This document shows positions 26,695 to 35,642 of a stretch of DNA of 42,513 bases, piece after piece. Position 1 is the first letter of the stretch. Each line of letters begins with the position of its first letter. The translations under genes were made by a program, and so were the position numbers. Source of the stretch: Pseudomonadota bacterium (lineage in GTDB: Bacteria; Pseudomonadota; Alphaproteobacteria; Rhizobiales; Tepidamorphaceae). The notes beneath the pieces are model-generated. The model worked only from the letters and a program-made list of their open reading frames with translations. It made no database searches and was not told where the DNA came from. The stretch lies in NCBI GenBank assembly GCA_023458595.1, contig JAEWYT010000207.1, positions 1-42,513 of the forward strand, given 5' to 3'.

Positions 26695-26706
26695 TTGGTA
26701 TACGAA
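26695..26706. promoter_or_regulatory. GTATAC-centred operator upstream of the transporter
   Basis: TTGGTATACGAA differs at one position from TTTGTATACGAA at 38625-38636 before the ferredoxin reductase gene. The palindromic core GTATAC is of the kind bound by GntR (FCD) or MarR regulators. It lies 77 bp upstream of the binding protein start within an otherwise AT-rich patch, so it may overlap a second promoter. Confidence 0.6.
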
Positions 26707-26789
26707 CAGATTTTCAGTCACTTCGGAAGTTGCTCTTTGTCTCCTCGGTTGTCTTCTCTCGCGGCGGACGGGCTGCGCGAAGCTCCTCC

Positions 26790-27371
26790 TCAGCGCTGGC
26801 CGTCCCATTTGGAGATCTCGGACGCCTTGAGACCGCCGACGCGGGCGTGCGGGCGCCCGCCCGTCGTCATCGCCAGCACGAACATCATCTCGTCGGGGCG
26901 CGGCGCATCGGGCACGGCCACGGTAATCGCGTCGAAATGGCTGCGCACGTAGCAGGCGTCCTTGTGGTGGATCGGGATGTCGATCGAGCATCCCAGCGCA
27001 CCAAGCTTCGCCGCCGACGGCACGATCGCCAATGCCTGACCGAGCAGCTCGCGCATGGCATACCCCCCGGGCACATGCCACAGCGCACCGTGCTCGATCT
27101 CGCCGTCGACGCCGATCAGTGAGCCTTTGCCGTAGGCTTCGACCCTCGAAACGTCGGCGCCGAGGGCTGCGACGAGGCGCTTGGAACACTCCAGGCCCAT
27201 GGGCTTCAGCTCGTCCATGTAGCCCTCGATGTCGGGCTCGTAGCGGCCGGCGAAGGGATTGGCGATGATGCAGGCGACATAAGCCTTGCGGATCGGCTCG
27301 GCGAGCCTGGGGCCACCGTCGTGCCAGATATCCTCGACACCGGTGACGATCTTGCGGACGTCGACGCTCAT
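26790..27371 (-). CDS. DUF1185 / amino acid synthesis (AA_synth) family protein
   Basis: A 193-aa protein of the AA_synth (PF06684, DUF1185) family, recognised by VRKIVTGVEDIWHDGG, AVYACIIANPFAG-like AYVACIIANPFAGRYEPD, GKGSLIGVDGEIEHGALWHVPGGYAMRELL and DIPIHHKDACYVRSHFDA. The family has no settled function despite its name. It overlaps the UPF0280 gene by 4 bp (ATGA) and is the last gene of the catabolic set before the transporter, so a role in the same pathway is inferred. Soluble, no signal peptide. Confidence 0.85.
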   Translation of the reverse strand: MSVDVRKIVTGVEDIWHDGGPRLAEPIRKAYVACIIANPFAGRYEPDIEGYMDELKPMGLECSKRLVAALGADVSRVEAYGKGSLIGVDGEIEHGALWHVPGGYAMRELLGQALAIVPSAAKLGALGCSIDIPIHHKDACYVRSHFDAITVAVPDAPRPDEMMFVLAMTTGGRPHARVGGLKASEISKWDGQR

Positions 27372-28243
27372 GCGGCTCTCCCCTCGATTGCTCTTGTGTG
27401 GTGCTCGTTCAGCGCCGCCGCCTCGCCCTGCAGCATCAACGCCGCGTCGACGATCAGGCCGCGGGTTGAATAGTCGCACGCGCGGGCGAGCCCGGTGGCG
27501 AGCGCGGCAAGCACCGCCTCGCGCGGCAGGTCGCCGACGTCGACGGTGACGAGGCGGCTACCGAGGTCGCTGTCGGGGCTGAGGTCCGAGGCGGGCAGTC
27601 GGCGGATCGCCGGGTGGTCGATGTCGACGGCGTTGGCGATCAAGGTAGCGGCGACGTCGGCGGTGGCGGCGCCCTTCGCCAGCACCGTGACGGAATCGGC
27701 GATACCGAGCGAGTGCGAGCGGCCGCGCGCGCCGGAAGTCGCGATGCCGCCGACGCCGTCGCCGAAACCGACCCGCACCGACCCGTTCAGACCCGGCAGA
27801 AGCCCCTGCCCGAAATCCCCGGCGACGCCGATGTCGAGCGTCCGTCCGGGCGCGCAGAAGACGGCGATGTCGCCGCCGTCATTGACGAAGGCACGGTCGA
27901 GCGGCGCGGCGTCCAGCATCACGGCCATGAGCTCGTCAGCGACCGCGCCGGCGACGGCGGCCATCGGCGTGACGAAAACCCCGGCGAAGGGCGCGCAGGC
28001 CGAAAGCATGCGCTCGCCGACCGGGGTCCCGGGCCGCGCACCGCTGTCGACGGGCGAGCGGAGGACGGACAACTCGTCGCACAGCTCCGGCAGGATCCCG
28101 GGGAAGCGCACCGCGGCCGCGCGACGGGCGCGCGCGACGTTCTCTGCTTCTCCCCAGGCGCGCAAGACGACATCGATCGGTCCGTGCGACAGGTGCAGGC
28201 GGCCGCCAGACAATTCCCTGATCTGCGCGGCGTCGGCGAACAT
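27368..28243 (-). CDS. UPF0280 family protein (ApbE-like fold)
   Basis: A 291-aa UPF0280 protein. The segments FVNDGGDIAVFCAPG and IATSGARGRSHSLGIADSVTVLA resemble the flavin-transferase ApbE fold. No biochemical function is established for the family to my knowledge. It is tightly packed: 2 bp after the MarR gene and a 4-bp overlap with the DUF1185 gene. The constant company of a 6-hydroxynicotinate reductase-like gene suggests cofactor handling or a ring-cleavage accessory role, which is inference. Confidence 0.85.
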   Translation of the reverse strand: MFADAAQIRELSGGRLHLSHGPIDVVLRAWGEAENVARARRAAAVRFPGILPELCDELSVLRSPVDSGARPGTPVGERMLSACAPFAGVFVTPMAAVAGAVADELMAVMLDAAPLDRAFVNDGGDIAVFCAPGRTLDIGVAGDFGQGLLPGLNGSVRVGFGDGVGGIATSGARGRSHSLGIADSVTVLAKGAATADVAATLIANAVDIDHPAIRRLPASDLSPDSDLGSRLVTVDVGDLPREAVLAALATGLARACDYSTRGLIVDAALMLQGEAAALNEHHTRAIEGRAA

Positions 28244-28245
28244 CG

Positions 28246-28716
28246 TCAGCTCCCGATCCGGCCGAGCAGCTCGATCAGCTGCCTCGCCTCGTCCTCGGTG
28301 AAGGACGCGAGCGTCTCGCGGGAGACCTCGGCGGCGACCGACTTCATCCGCTTCGTCGCCTCGCGGCCCTCATGCGTCAGTTCCAGCATGACGAGGCGGG
28401 CGTCGTTGGGATCGGCGGACTGGACGACATGGCCCTGCTTGATCAGGCGGCTGACGACGCCCCAGATGGTGGCGGGGTCCATCGCCGTCAGGCGGCCGAG
28501 CTCGTTCTGCGAGACGCGGCCGAGATCGTCGATCTTGGCGAGCGCGGCGAACTGAGTCGGCGTCACGCTGAACTCGCCCATCACCGAATTGAAGATCTGG
28601 GTCGCGCGCTGGTGCGCCCGGCGCAGCACGTAGCCGATCTGCGGCTCGAGCTTGTAGCTTTCGGGATCGTGCATGGGGCGCTCGCCGCCGGTCGTCGGTT
28701 TCGCCGTTGGCGCCAT
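28246..28716 (-). CDS. MarR-family regulator inside the catabolic operon
   Basis: A 156-aa MarR-type regulator: wHTH with VTPTQFAALAKIDDLGRVSQNELGRLTAMDPATIWGVVSRL, then the wing QSADPNDARLVMLELT. It overlaps the reductase stop by one base (TGATG) and precedes the UPF0280 gene by 2 bp. It is therefore made with the pathway it probably controls. It is a candidate for binding the two GTATAC palindromes at 26695 and 38625. The GTG directly before the ATG is an alternative start. Confidence 0.9.
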   Translation of the reverse strand: MAPTAKPTTGGERPMHDPESYKLEPQIGYVLRRAHQRATQIFNSVMGEFSVTPTQFAALAKIDDLGRVSQNELGRLTAMDPATIWGVVSRLIKQGHVVQSADPNDARLVMLELTHEGREATKRMKSVAAEVSRETLASFTEDEARQLIELLGRIGS

Positions 28717-30245
28717 CACTCAGACCCCTTGTCTTTCGCGAACGGCCACGGATTGTCGTCGTGCCATGTCTCGATCCGCGCCTCGGGGGCGACGGACGAG
28801 AGCACATCCTCGATGGTGACCGCATCCGCAGTGTGGCCACCGAGCCGCTTGTAGAGCGCGGCGGGCAGCGTGAACTCGATCGGCGCGACAATCGCCGGCG
28901 TCGGCACGTAGCCGAACGCGCCCTTCGGCATGCGGGTGACGTCGGCCATCACGGTGATGCCGCCACCGGGCCACAGATAGACCGGCGCGCCGCCCATCGT
29001 GACGCGGGTCTCGCCGACGGCGACCGAACGGGTCAGCAGCACCGGGTTCTCGGTGACGCCTGCGCGCAGCGAGCCGCCCGCGCCGGCCATGAACAGGACC
29101 GAGCAGAGCGAGGGCTCGCAGTTCTCGCCGATCCGGTCGACGACGAGGCGCACTTCCGGCGGCATCTCGGCCGGCACGGGCACGAGGTTCTCGTCGAGCA
29201 CGCAATAAAGCGCGTCCTCGCCGGTGGTCGAGGTCATCAGCAGGCGCAGGCCGGGCCAGGCATTCTCCGGATCGACCTTGGAGATGATCTCGAGGGGATC
29301 GGTTATGTCGGTGCCGCCCCAGCCGAGGCCCGGCTGGGCGACCTGGAAATAGCGCCCCGGCGTCGAGCGGCGGCCGCGCACGCGGATTCCAGCCGGTTGC
29401 ATCTCCAACACCTTGCCGGCCTGGTGCTCGGTCAGCACGCCGGTGATGTGGTCGTCGACGACAATCACCTCGTCGACATGGCCGACCCATTGACGCGCGA
29501 AGATACCGACAGCAGCGGAGCCGCAGCCCACCCGCATGCGCTCCTCCGGATGACCGTCGACGATCGGGGCGTGGCCCGCCTGCACGACCACCTCGTGGCC
29601 GCCGTCGATCGTCAGCGTCACCGGCTCGCCGGCGCAGAGGTCCATCAGCGTCTGACAGGTGACGTTGCCTTCCTTCTTCGAACCGCCGGTGAGATGGCGG
29701 ACGCCGCCGATCGAGAGCATCTGCGAGCCGTATTCGGCGGTCGTCACGTGGCCGACCTGCTCGCCGCCCGCGCGCACCGCCGCCGTCTCGGGGCCGAGAT
29801 GCCGGTCGGTGTCGATCTTCACCTTGGCACCGCAGTAGCTGAAGATGCCCTCGGTGACGACCGTCACCGTGTCGACGCCGTCATGCTCGGCGGCGACGAT
29901 GAAGGGCGCGGGCTTGTAGTCGGGATAGGTGGTGCCGGAGCCGACACCGGTGACGAAGGTGCGGGCCGGGTCGAGCGGCTTGCCGTCCCACTTGGCGTCG
30001 GTGAACGGCACGAGATTGCCGCCGATCTCGACGGCCTTCTCGAGCAGCAGCACCGGATCGACGCGGACGAGATGGCCGTCCTCGTTGGCGTAGCGATCGC
30101 ATGCGCCGGCGCGGCCGGGCTTGATGCGGCAGAGCACCGGGCAGGCGTCGCAACGGATGACGCCGCCTTCCTCCGCCGCGCCGAACTGCTTCGAGCGCGC
30201 CTCGGCCGACAGCCGGTCGGCGGGACATTTGTCTATCGTCGTCAC
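28716..30245 (-). CDS. hnr: 6-hydroxynicotinate reductase-like Fe-S protein
   Basis: A 509-aa protein with an N-terminal cysteine cluster CDACPVLCRIKPGRAGACDRY, further cysteines (IFSYCGAKVKID, TCQTLMDLC, RVGCGSAA) and a long C-terminal part. From memory this matches proteins called 6-hydroxynicotinate reductase, which in Eubacterium barkeri reduces 6-hydroxynicotinate to 1,4,5,6-tetrahydro-6-oxonicotinate with ferredoxin electrons. The next genes upstream encode a molybdenum hydroxylase, which would make the hydroxylated ring, and the operon starts with a ferredoxin reductase. GTG start overlaps the upstream stop (GTGA) and follows GGAGGG. Exact substrate unproven. Confidence 0.8.
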   Translation of the reverse strand: MTTIDKCPADRLSAEARSKQFGAAEEGGVIRCDACPVLCRIKPGRAGACDRYANEDGHLVRVDPVLLLEKAVEIGGNLVPFTDAKWDGKPLDPARTFVTGVGSGTTYPDYKPAPFIVAAEHDGVDTVTVVTEGIFSYCGAKVKIDTDRHLGPETAAVRAGGEQVGHVTTAEYGSQMLSIGGVRHLTGGSKKEGNVTCQTLMDLCAGEPVTLTIDGGHEVVVQAGHAPIVDGHPEERMRVGCGSAAVGIFARQWVGHVDEVIVVDDHITGVLTEHQAGKVLEMQPAGIRVRGRRSTPGRYFQVAQPGLGWGGTDITDPLEIISKVDPENAWPGLRLLMTSTTGEDALYCVLDENLVPVPAEMPPEVRLVVDRIGENCEPSLCSVLFMAGAGGSLRAGVTENPVLLTRSVAVGETRVTMGGAPVYLWPGGGITVMADVTRMPKGAFGYVPTPAIVAPIEFTLPAALYKRLGGHTADAVTIEDVLSSVAPEARIETWHDDNPWPFAKDKGSE

Positions 30246-33010
30246 GCGGCGCCCTCCTTTTCGCGGAGCGCTTCCCAAAGGCGGTGCGGCAGCACCGGAA
30301 CCCTGCGGACCGTGACGCCGGTCGCGTGGCGGATCGCGCCGAGGATCGCCGGCGGCGTGGCGATCAGCGCCGGCTCGCCGACGCCCTTCGCGCCATACGG
30401 CCCAGTCGGCTCGGCGTCCTCTATGAGGTAGGTCTTGATCGGGGGAACGTCGCCGACGGTCGGGATCAGGTAGTCGTGCAGGTTCTCGGTGCGGCCGGGG
30501 ACATATTCCTCCATCAGCGCCAGACCGAGCCCCTGGGCGATGCCGCCGTGAATCTGGCCCTCGGTCAGCGTCGGGTTGATCGCGCGGCCGACATCGTGGG
30601 CGGCGACGATGCCGAGCACCTTCACCGTGCCGAGGCGCGTGTCGACCTCGACCTCGGCGATCTGCGCGGCGAAGCCGTAGGTGCCGTAGGGGCTTCCCTG
30701 GCCGTTCTCGTCGAGCGGCGTCGCGGGCGGATCCCAGGTGCCCATGCCTTCGAGCACATTGCCTTCGGCGTTCGCTTCGAGCGTCGAGAGATCGATCGTG
30801 CGGGAGGCCTGACCGTCTGCGATGGTGAGCTTGCCGTCCGCAAGCGCGAGCTTGGCCTGCGGGCCGGCGTTGGCGAGCTTCAGGATCTTGCCGCGCAGAT
30901 CCTCGCCCGCGAGCCGCGAGGCGTTGCCCGACACGTAGGTCTGCCGCGAGGCGGAGGTCTTGCCGGCGTCGAAGGTCAGGTCCGTGTCGCCGATCACCAT
31001 GTCGAAGGTGTTGGTCGGCAGACCGAGGCCGTCGGCTGCCATCTGCAGCAGCACGGTCGAGGAGCCCTGGCCTATATCGACGGCGCCGTTGAAGAAGATG
31101 AGTTTCCCGTCCTTCCCGAGCGTGATGCGCATGGTCGAGGGGTTGGCGACAGAGGTGTTGCCGCAGCCGTACCACATGCAGCCGATGCCGACGCCGCGGC
31201 GCTTGCGACCATTACCCTTCGCGTTGACGTCGGCGACGCGCTCCAGCGCCTCGTCCCAGTCGCCTTTCAGAGCATCCAGGCACTCGGGCAGGCCGGCGGA
31301 AGCGTGCAGCGTCTGACCCGACGGCGTCGTGTCGCCGTTGCCGATCGCGTTGATGCGGCGGATCTGCCAGCGGTCGATGCCGAGCTTCTCGGCGAGATCG
31401 TCGAGCAGCGTCTCGTTGGCGATCGCCGCCTGGGGGATGCCGAAACCGCGGAAGGCGCCGGCGGGCGTCTCGTTGGTATAGACCGCGCGGGCGTTGTTCA
31501 GGACGTTCGGCACCCGGTACGGCCCGGTGCCGTGGACCGGGACGCGGCCGGCGACGGTCGGACCCCAGGAGGCGTAGGCGCCGGTGTTGAAATCGCCTTC
31601 GAGCTCGTAGGTCAGCAGGCGGCCATCCTTGTCGGCGGAGGAGCGCGCCCAGATCTTCGATGGATGGCGCTTCGGGGTCGAGGCCATCGACTCGGTGCGG
31701 GTGTAGACGATGCGCACGGGCTTGCCGGTCACCCTGGCCGCGACGGCGAGCGGCGGCTGCACCGAGACGTCGAGCTTGCCGCCGAAGCCGCCGCCGCACG
31801 CGGTCGGCCGGATGCGCACCTTCGACTTGTCGACGCCGAGAACGCGGGCGGTCTCGTCGAGGTCCATGTAGGGCGCCTGCGTGCAGGCGGTGACCTCGAC
31901 CCGGTCGCCGACGGCGACGGCGAAGCCCGCCTCCGGCTCGATGTAGGCGTGCTCGACATAGGCCGTCTCGAAGCAACCCTCGGCGATCACCGCGGCAGTC
32001 GGGCGCACCGCCTCGACATCGCCGCACTTCAGCCTGCCGGCGGCGAGGATGTTGCCTGGCTTGTCCGCGTGGACGGCATGGGCGCCGTCCTCGCGCGCCG
32101 CCTCGACGCCTGCGACATGCCGCTCGACGGACCACGTGATCGGCAGGTCGGCGTCGCTCAGAGACTCGACCGCCTCCTTCGTGCCGACCAAAGCGACGAC
32201 CGCCTCGCCGCGGAAGCGGACATGGCCCTCGGCGAAGACCGGTTGATCTCTGGTGTGCGGGAAGATGCCGAACGAGTTCTCGCCCGGCACGTCCTTGTGC
32301 GTCAGGATCGTCTCGAGGCCCGGCGTTGCCGCGATCACGGCGTCGAGATCGCCGAGGATGAAGCGCGCGCGGGGATGGGGCGAGCGGACGACGCGCATCC
32401 ACAGGGCATCGGCGGGAGCCTCGTCCGCGCCGAAAAGATCGGTGCCGGCGACCTTCGGCCAGCCGTCGACGCGGGCGAGCCGGGCGCCGACCGCGTTGCC
32501 GCCGGCCGCCTTCGGCGTCGCGATCACCGCGCCTTCGGCGACCGCCATCACCGCCTCGACGATCTTGAGGTAGCCGGTGCAGCGGCAGAGCACGCCGCCG
32601 AGCGCGCTTTCGATCTCTCCCCGCGAGGTCCGGGGGTTCCGGGCGAGATGGTCTGTCGCCGCCATCAGCATCCCCGGCGTGCAGATGCCGCACTGGGCCG
32701 CGCCATGGGCGAGAAAGGCCTCGCGCAGCTTTTCGGTGAGGCCGTCCGGACCGTGGCCCTCGACCGTCTCGACGACCGTGCCGTCCGCCTGTCCCGTGGA
32801 GACCAGGCAGGAGCAGACCTGCTCACCGTCCATGCGAACGGTGCAGGCGCCGCAGTCGCCGGCGTCGCAGCCGATCTTGGTTCCGGTGAGGCCGAGTCGG
32901 TCGCGCAGGGTGTTGGCGAGGCTCGCGAAGGGATCGGCGGACATCGTCACGGCCTCGCCGTTGACGGTGAGCCGGATCGCCGTCGTTCCCGTCTGCGCCT
33001 TGTCGAGCAT
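30242..33010 (-). CDS. Xanthine dehydrogenase-family molybdenum hydroxylase, fused 2Fe-2S and Mo subunits
   Basis: A 922-aa fusion. The N-terminal 170 residues hold two [2Fe-2S] clusters (CDAGDCGACTV with a following C; CGICTPGM and CRCTGY). The rest is the molybdopterin-cytosine-dinucleotide domain with FGGKLDVSVQP, GAFRGFGIPQA, the Q-loop DIGQGSSTV and the catalytic glutamate in GAKGVGEPAL. It hydroxylates an aromatic N-heterocycle or aldehyde; nicotinate to 6-hydroxynicotinate is the best guess by context. Fusion of the small and large subunits is found in several homologues. Stop and start codons overlap with both neighbours. Confidence 0.9.
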   Translation of the reverse strand: MLDKAQTGTTAIRLTVNGEAVTMSADPFASLANTLRDRLGLTGTKIGCDAGDCGACTVRMDGEQVCSCLVSTGQADGTVVETVEGHGPDGLTEKLREAFLAHGAAQCGICTPGMLMAATDHLARNPRTSRGEIESALGGVLCRCTGYLKIVEAVMAVAEGAVIATPKAAGGNAVGARLARVDGWPKVAGTDLFGADEAPADALWMRVVRSPHPRARFILGDLDAVIAATPGLETILTHKDVPGENSFGIFPHTRDQPVFAEGHVRFRGEAVVALVGTKEAVESLSDADLPITWSVERHVAGVEAAREDGAHAVHADKPGNILAAGRLKCGDVEAVRPTAAVIAEGCFETAYVEHAYIEPEAGFAVAVGDRVEVTACTQAPYMDLDETARVLGVDKSKVRIRPTACGGGFGGKLDVSVQPPLAVAARVTGKPVRIVYTRTESMASTPKRHPSKIWARSSADKDGRLLTYELEGDFNTGAYASWGPTVAGRVPVHGTGPYRVPNVLNNARAVYTNETPAGAFRGFGIPQAAIANETLLDDLAEKLGIDRWQIRRINAIGNGDTTPSGQTLHASAGLPECLDALKGDWDEALERVADVNAKGNGRKRRGVGIGCMWYGCGNTSVANPSTMRITLGKDGKLIFFNGAVDIGQGSSTVLLQMAADGLGLPTNTFDMVIGDTDLTFDAGKTSASRQTYVSGNASRLAGEDLRGKILKLANAGPQAKLALADGKLTIADGQASRTIDLSTLEANAEGNVLEGMGTWDPPATPLDENGQGSPYGTYGFAAQIAEVEVDTRLGTVKVLGIVAAHDVGRAINPTLTEGQIHGGIAQGLGLALMEEYVPGRTENLHDYLIPTVGDVPPIKTYLIEDAEPTGPYGAKGVGEPALIATPPAILGAIRHATGVTVRRVPVLPHRLWEALREKEGAA

Positions 33011-33879
33011 CACGCGGCACTCCGCCGGCCGTCGCCGGTCAACTGCGAAAGGACGTCGCGCACAGCGTCGACCGCGGCCGAAGCGCGGAACGCGCGGGAG
33101 CCGCGCACGTCGTCGATGGGCGTCAGCCCGGCGAACTGGCTCGGCACGACGAGATCGGGCGCGGCGGCGATCGGCTCACCGACGAGCGCCGCTTCCAGCG
33201 CCTTCAGCCGCTGCGCGACCGCCGAGCACGAGCCAACCGCGACGCGGGCGTGGGTGACGATGCCGGCCTCGTCGGCGGCAAGGACGGCCGCCGCCATGAC
33301 GATCGAAATGACGAGATAGCGCCGCGCGCCGAGCTTGACGAAGGCGCCGTGCGCGCCGTCCGGCTGCGCGGACACGAGGATCGCCGTGACAATCTCATCC
33401 GGGTCACAGACTGTGTGGCGGTAGCCGTCGATGAAGTTCGCGATCGGCACGGTGCGGCGGCTCCGCTTCGAGGCGATCTCGATCTGGGCGTCGAGGCTCA
33501 GCAGGCATGGAATGCCGTCGCCCGCCGGCGAGGCGGTGCATACGTTACCGACGAGCGTGCCGCGGTTCTGCACCTGCGCGCCGCCGACATCGCGCGAGGC
33601 GGCCCGGTAGCCGGCGAAGGCCGCCGGCAGGTCGGCGCGGCGCATCCCGGCCCACGTCGTCAGCGCCCCGAAACGGACGTAGTCCGTCTCACTTGATATC
33701 CCTTTCAGCTCCCCAACCGCGGAAAGGTCGAGGATGTCGTCGCGGCGCATGTCGCCCCAGCCGACGCGGTTGGCTCGGGCGGGATAGACGTCGGTGCCGC
33801 CGGCGAGGATCGTCACCGGCCGGCTCGCGCGAATTTCGAGTGCTTCGTCCAGTGTCGTCGGTCGGAAATAGGCCGCCAT
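33010..33879 (-). CDS. FAD-binding subunit of the molybdenum hydroxylase
   Basis: A 289-aa medium (FAD) subunit of xanthine dehydrogenase-type enzymes. It shows FRPTTLDEALEI at the N-terminus, the FAD motif ILAGGTDVYPARA, the second FAD motif VGGAQVQNRGTLVGNVCTASPAGD and the CO_deh_flav_C-like end. It passes electrons from the Fe-S clusters to NAD+ or another acceptor. ATG at 33879 is chosen because GGAGAGG lies just upstream; a GTG at 33894 overlapping the hyuB stop is the alternative. TGATG overlap with the Mo subunit gene. Confidence 0.92.
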   Translation of the reverse strand: MAAYFRPTTLDEALEIRASRPVTILAGGTDVYPARANRVGWGDMRRDDILDLSAVGELKGISSETDYVRFGALTTWAGMRRADLPAAFAGYRAASRDVGGAQVQNRGTLVGNVCTASPAGDGIPCLLSLDAQIEIASKRSRRTVPIANFIDGYRHTVCDPDEIVTAILVSAQPDGAHGAFVKLGARRYLVISIVMAAAVLAADEAGIVTHARVAVGSCSAVAQRLKALEAALVGEPIAAAPDLVVPSQFAGLTPIDDVRGSRAFRASAAVDAVRDVLSQLTGDGRRSAA

Positions 33880-33890
33880 ATCGCCTCTCC

Positions 33891-35642
33891 TCACGCCGTC
33901 AACCGTGTTTGGCCGCGAAGCCGTTCCGTTTCGACCTCGTCGACCGAGCCGTCGGCCCTGATCGCGACGCCGAACCGGTCGCGAATTTCCTCGGCCGTGT
34001 AGTAGCCCATGCGGAAATCATTCCGGACGGCTTCGACATCGCGCAGAAACGGATCGCCGTAGCCGCCGCCGCCGGGCGTCATCACCTCGACCCGATCGCC
34101 GGCCTTCATCGGGATGCCCTGATCCTTCGACAGATGCTCGGGGATCATCACGGTACCGTTCCTGTGCACCTTCACCACGTTCGGGCCGCCGTCTTCGCCG
34201 CCGAGAACGCCGGGCGGACCGAAGCGGCCGTGGTCCATGACGAAGGACGCGCGCGCCTCGCCGCGCAGGAGCTCGACGTCATAATGGACACCGAAGCCGC
34301 CGCGATGCAGGCCGGCGCCACCCGAGCCCTCGCGCAGCGCGAAACGGTGGAACAGCACCGGAAAATACTGCTCCATGACCTCGACCGGCGGCGTGCGCGA
34401 AATGCCGATGGTCGAGCAGCCGTTGGTCAGGCCGTCGTGGTCGGCGTTGCCGCCGTAGCCGCCGCCCGAGATCTGGTACATGACGTAGCCCGCACCCTTG
34501 GCCGGATCGGTGCCGCCGAGCGCGAAGTTGCCGGACGAACCGGCGGGAGCGGCCGTCACCTTGTCGGGGATCGCCTCGACCAGCGCCAGGAACACGGATT
34601 CGGCGATGCGCTGGGAGACCTCCGCCGCGCAGCCGGACACGGGCTTGGGATAGCGCGCGTCGAGGAAGGTGCCTTCCGGCCGGTCGATCACCAGCGGCTC
34701 GAACGCCCCGGAATTGAGTGGCGTGTCGGGGAAAATGTGGCGGATCGCCAGATAGACCGAGGAATAGGTCGTGGCGACGACCGAGTTCATCGGCCCCTGG
34801 CAGGGCGGCGAGCTTTTCGAGAAATCGAAGTGCAGCCTGCCGTTGGCCTTGGTGACGGTCAGCGCGATCTTCAGAGGCTCGTTTACGACGCCGTCGGAGT
34901 CGACGAAAGCCTCGGAGGTATAGGTCCCGTCCGGAATCCCGGCGATGTGGGCGCGCATCAGCGTCGCCGCGCGACCTCGTATCTCCTCGATCGCCTCGGT
35001 GATGGTATCGAGGCCGTAACGGTCGATCAGGTCCTTGAGGCGCCGCTCGCCGACATAGAGGGCGGCGGCCTGGGCCTTGATGTCGCCGATGCGCTGCTCG
35101 GAGACGCGCATGTTGGAACAGAGGATCTGGTAGATCTCCTGATCCATCTCGCCGCGCTTGAAGAGTTTCACCGGGGGAAGGCGCAGGCCCTCCTGCTCGA
35201 CCTCGGTCGCGTGCGCCGAGAAGCCGCCCGGCACCATGCCGCCGACGTCGGGCCAGTGGCCGGTGTTCTGCAGCCAGCAGAACAATTCGCCCTCGTAGTA
35301 GAAGGGCATGACGAAGCGCACGTCCATCAGGTGCGTGCCGCCGAGATAGGGATCGTTGACGATGTAGATGTCGCCGGGCTCCGGCGCACGCGTCCTGCCC
35401 TCGCCGATCAGGCGGATCAGCTCGGCGGTCGAATACTGCATGGTGCCGACGAAGACCGGCAGACCGAGCTCGCCCTGGCTGATCAGCGCGCCGGTGTGGC
35501 GGTCGTAGATGCCCGACGAGCGGTCGTCGGCCTCGGCGATCACCGGCGAGAAGGCCGAGCGCGAGAAGGCGAGATCCATCTCGTTGCAGACCTGCTGCAG
35601 CGAGGCCTGGATGACTGCCAGCGTGAGCGGATCGACCGACAT
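33891..35642 (-). CDS. hyuB: Hydantoinase B / oxoprolinase family protein
   Basis: A 583-aa HyuB-type subunit: DPLTLAVIQASLQQVCNEMDLAF at the start, DPYLGGTHLMD, SGGGYGGNADHDG and GVHYDVELLRGEA. With HyuA it forms ATP-dependent amidohydrolases opening cyclic amides such as hydantoins, 5-oxoproline or N-methylhydantoin; acetone carboxylase is a relative. In this operon the cyclic amide would be the reduced oxo-ring made by the reductase. One-base stop/start overlap (TGATG) with hyuA. Confidence 0.92.
   Translation of the reverse strand: MSVDPLTLAVIQASLQQVCNEMDLAFSRSAFSPVIAEADDRSSGIYDRHTGALISQGELGLPVFVGTMQYSTAELIRLIGEGRTRAPEPGDIYIVNDPYLGGTHLMDVRFVMPFYYEGELFCWLQNTGHWPDVGGMVPGGFSAHATEVEQEGLRLPPVKLFKRGEMDQEIYQILCSNMRVSEQRIGDIKAQAAALYVGERRLKDLIDRYGLDTITEAIEEIRGRAATLMRAHIAGIPDGTYTSEAFVDSDGVVNEPLKIALTVTKANGRLHFDFSKSSPPCQGPMNSVVATTYSSVYLAIRHIFPDTPLNSGAFEPLVIDRPEGTFLDARYPKPVSGCAAEVSQRIAESVFLALVEAIPDKVTAAPAGSSGNFALGGTDPAKGAGYVMYQISGGGYGGNADHDGLTNGCSTIGISRTPPVEVMEQYFPVLFHRFALREGSGGAGLHRGGFGVHYDVELLRGEARASFVMDHGRFGPPGVLGGEDGGPNVVKVHRNGTVMIPEHLSKDQGIPMKAGDRVEVMTPGGGGYGDPFLRDVEAVRNDFRMGYYTAEEIRDRFGVAIRADGSVDEVETERLRGQTRLTA

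Noticed and set aside
30284..33319. 1011-codon open frame antisense to the molybdenum hydroxylase
   Set aside because: No recognisable domain; the minus strand encodes complete Fe-S and Mo domains with all motifs.
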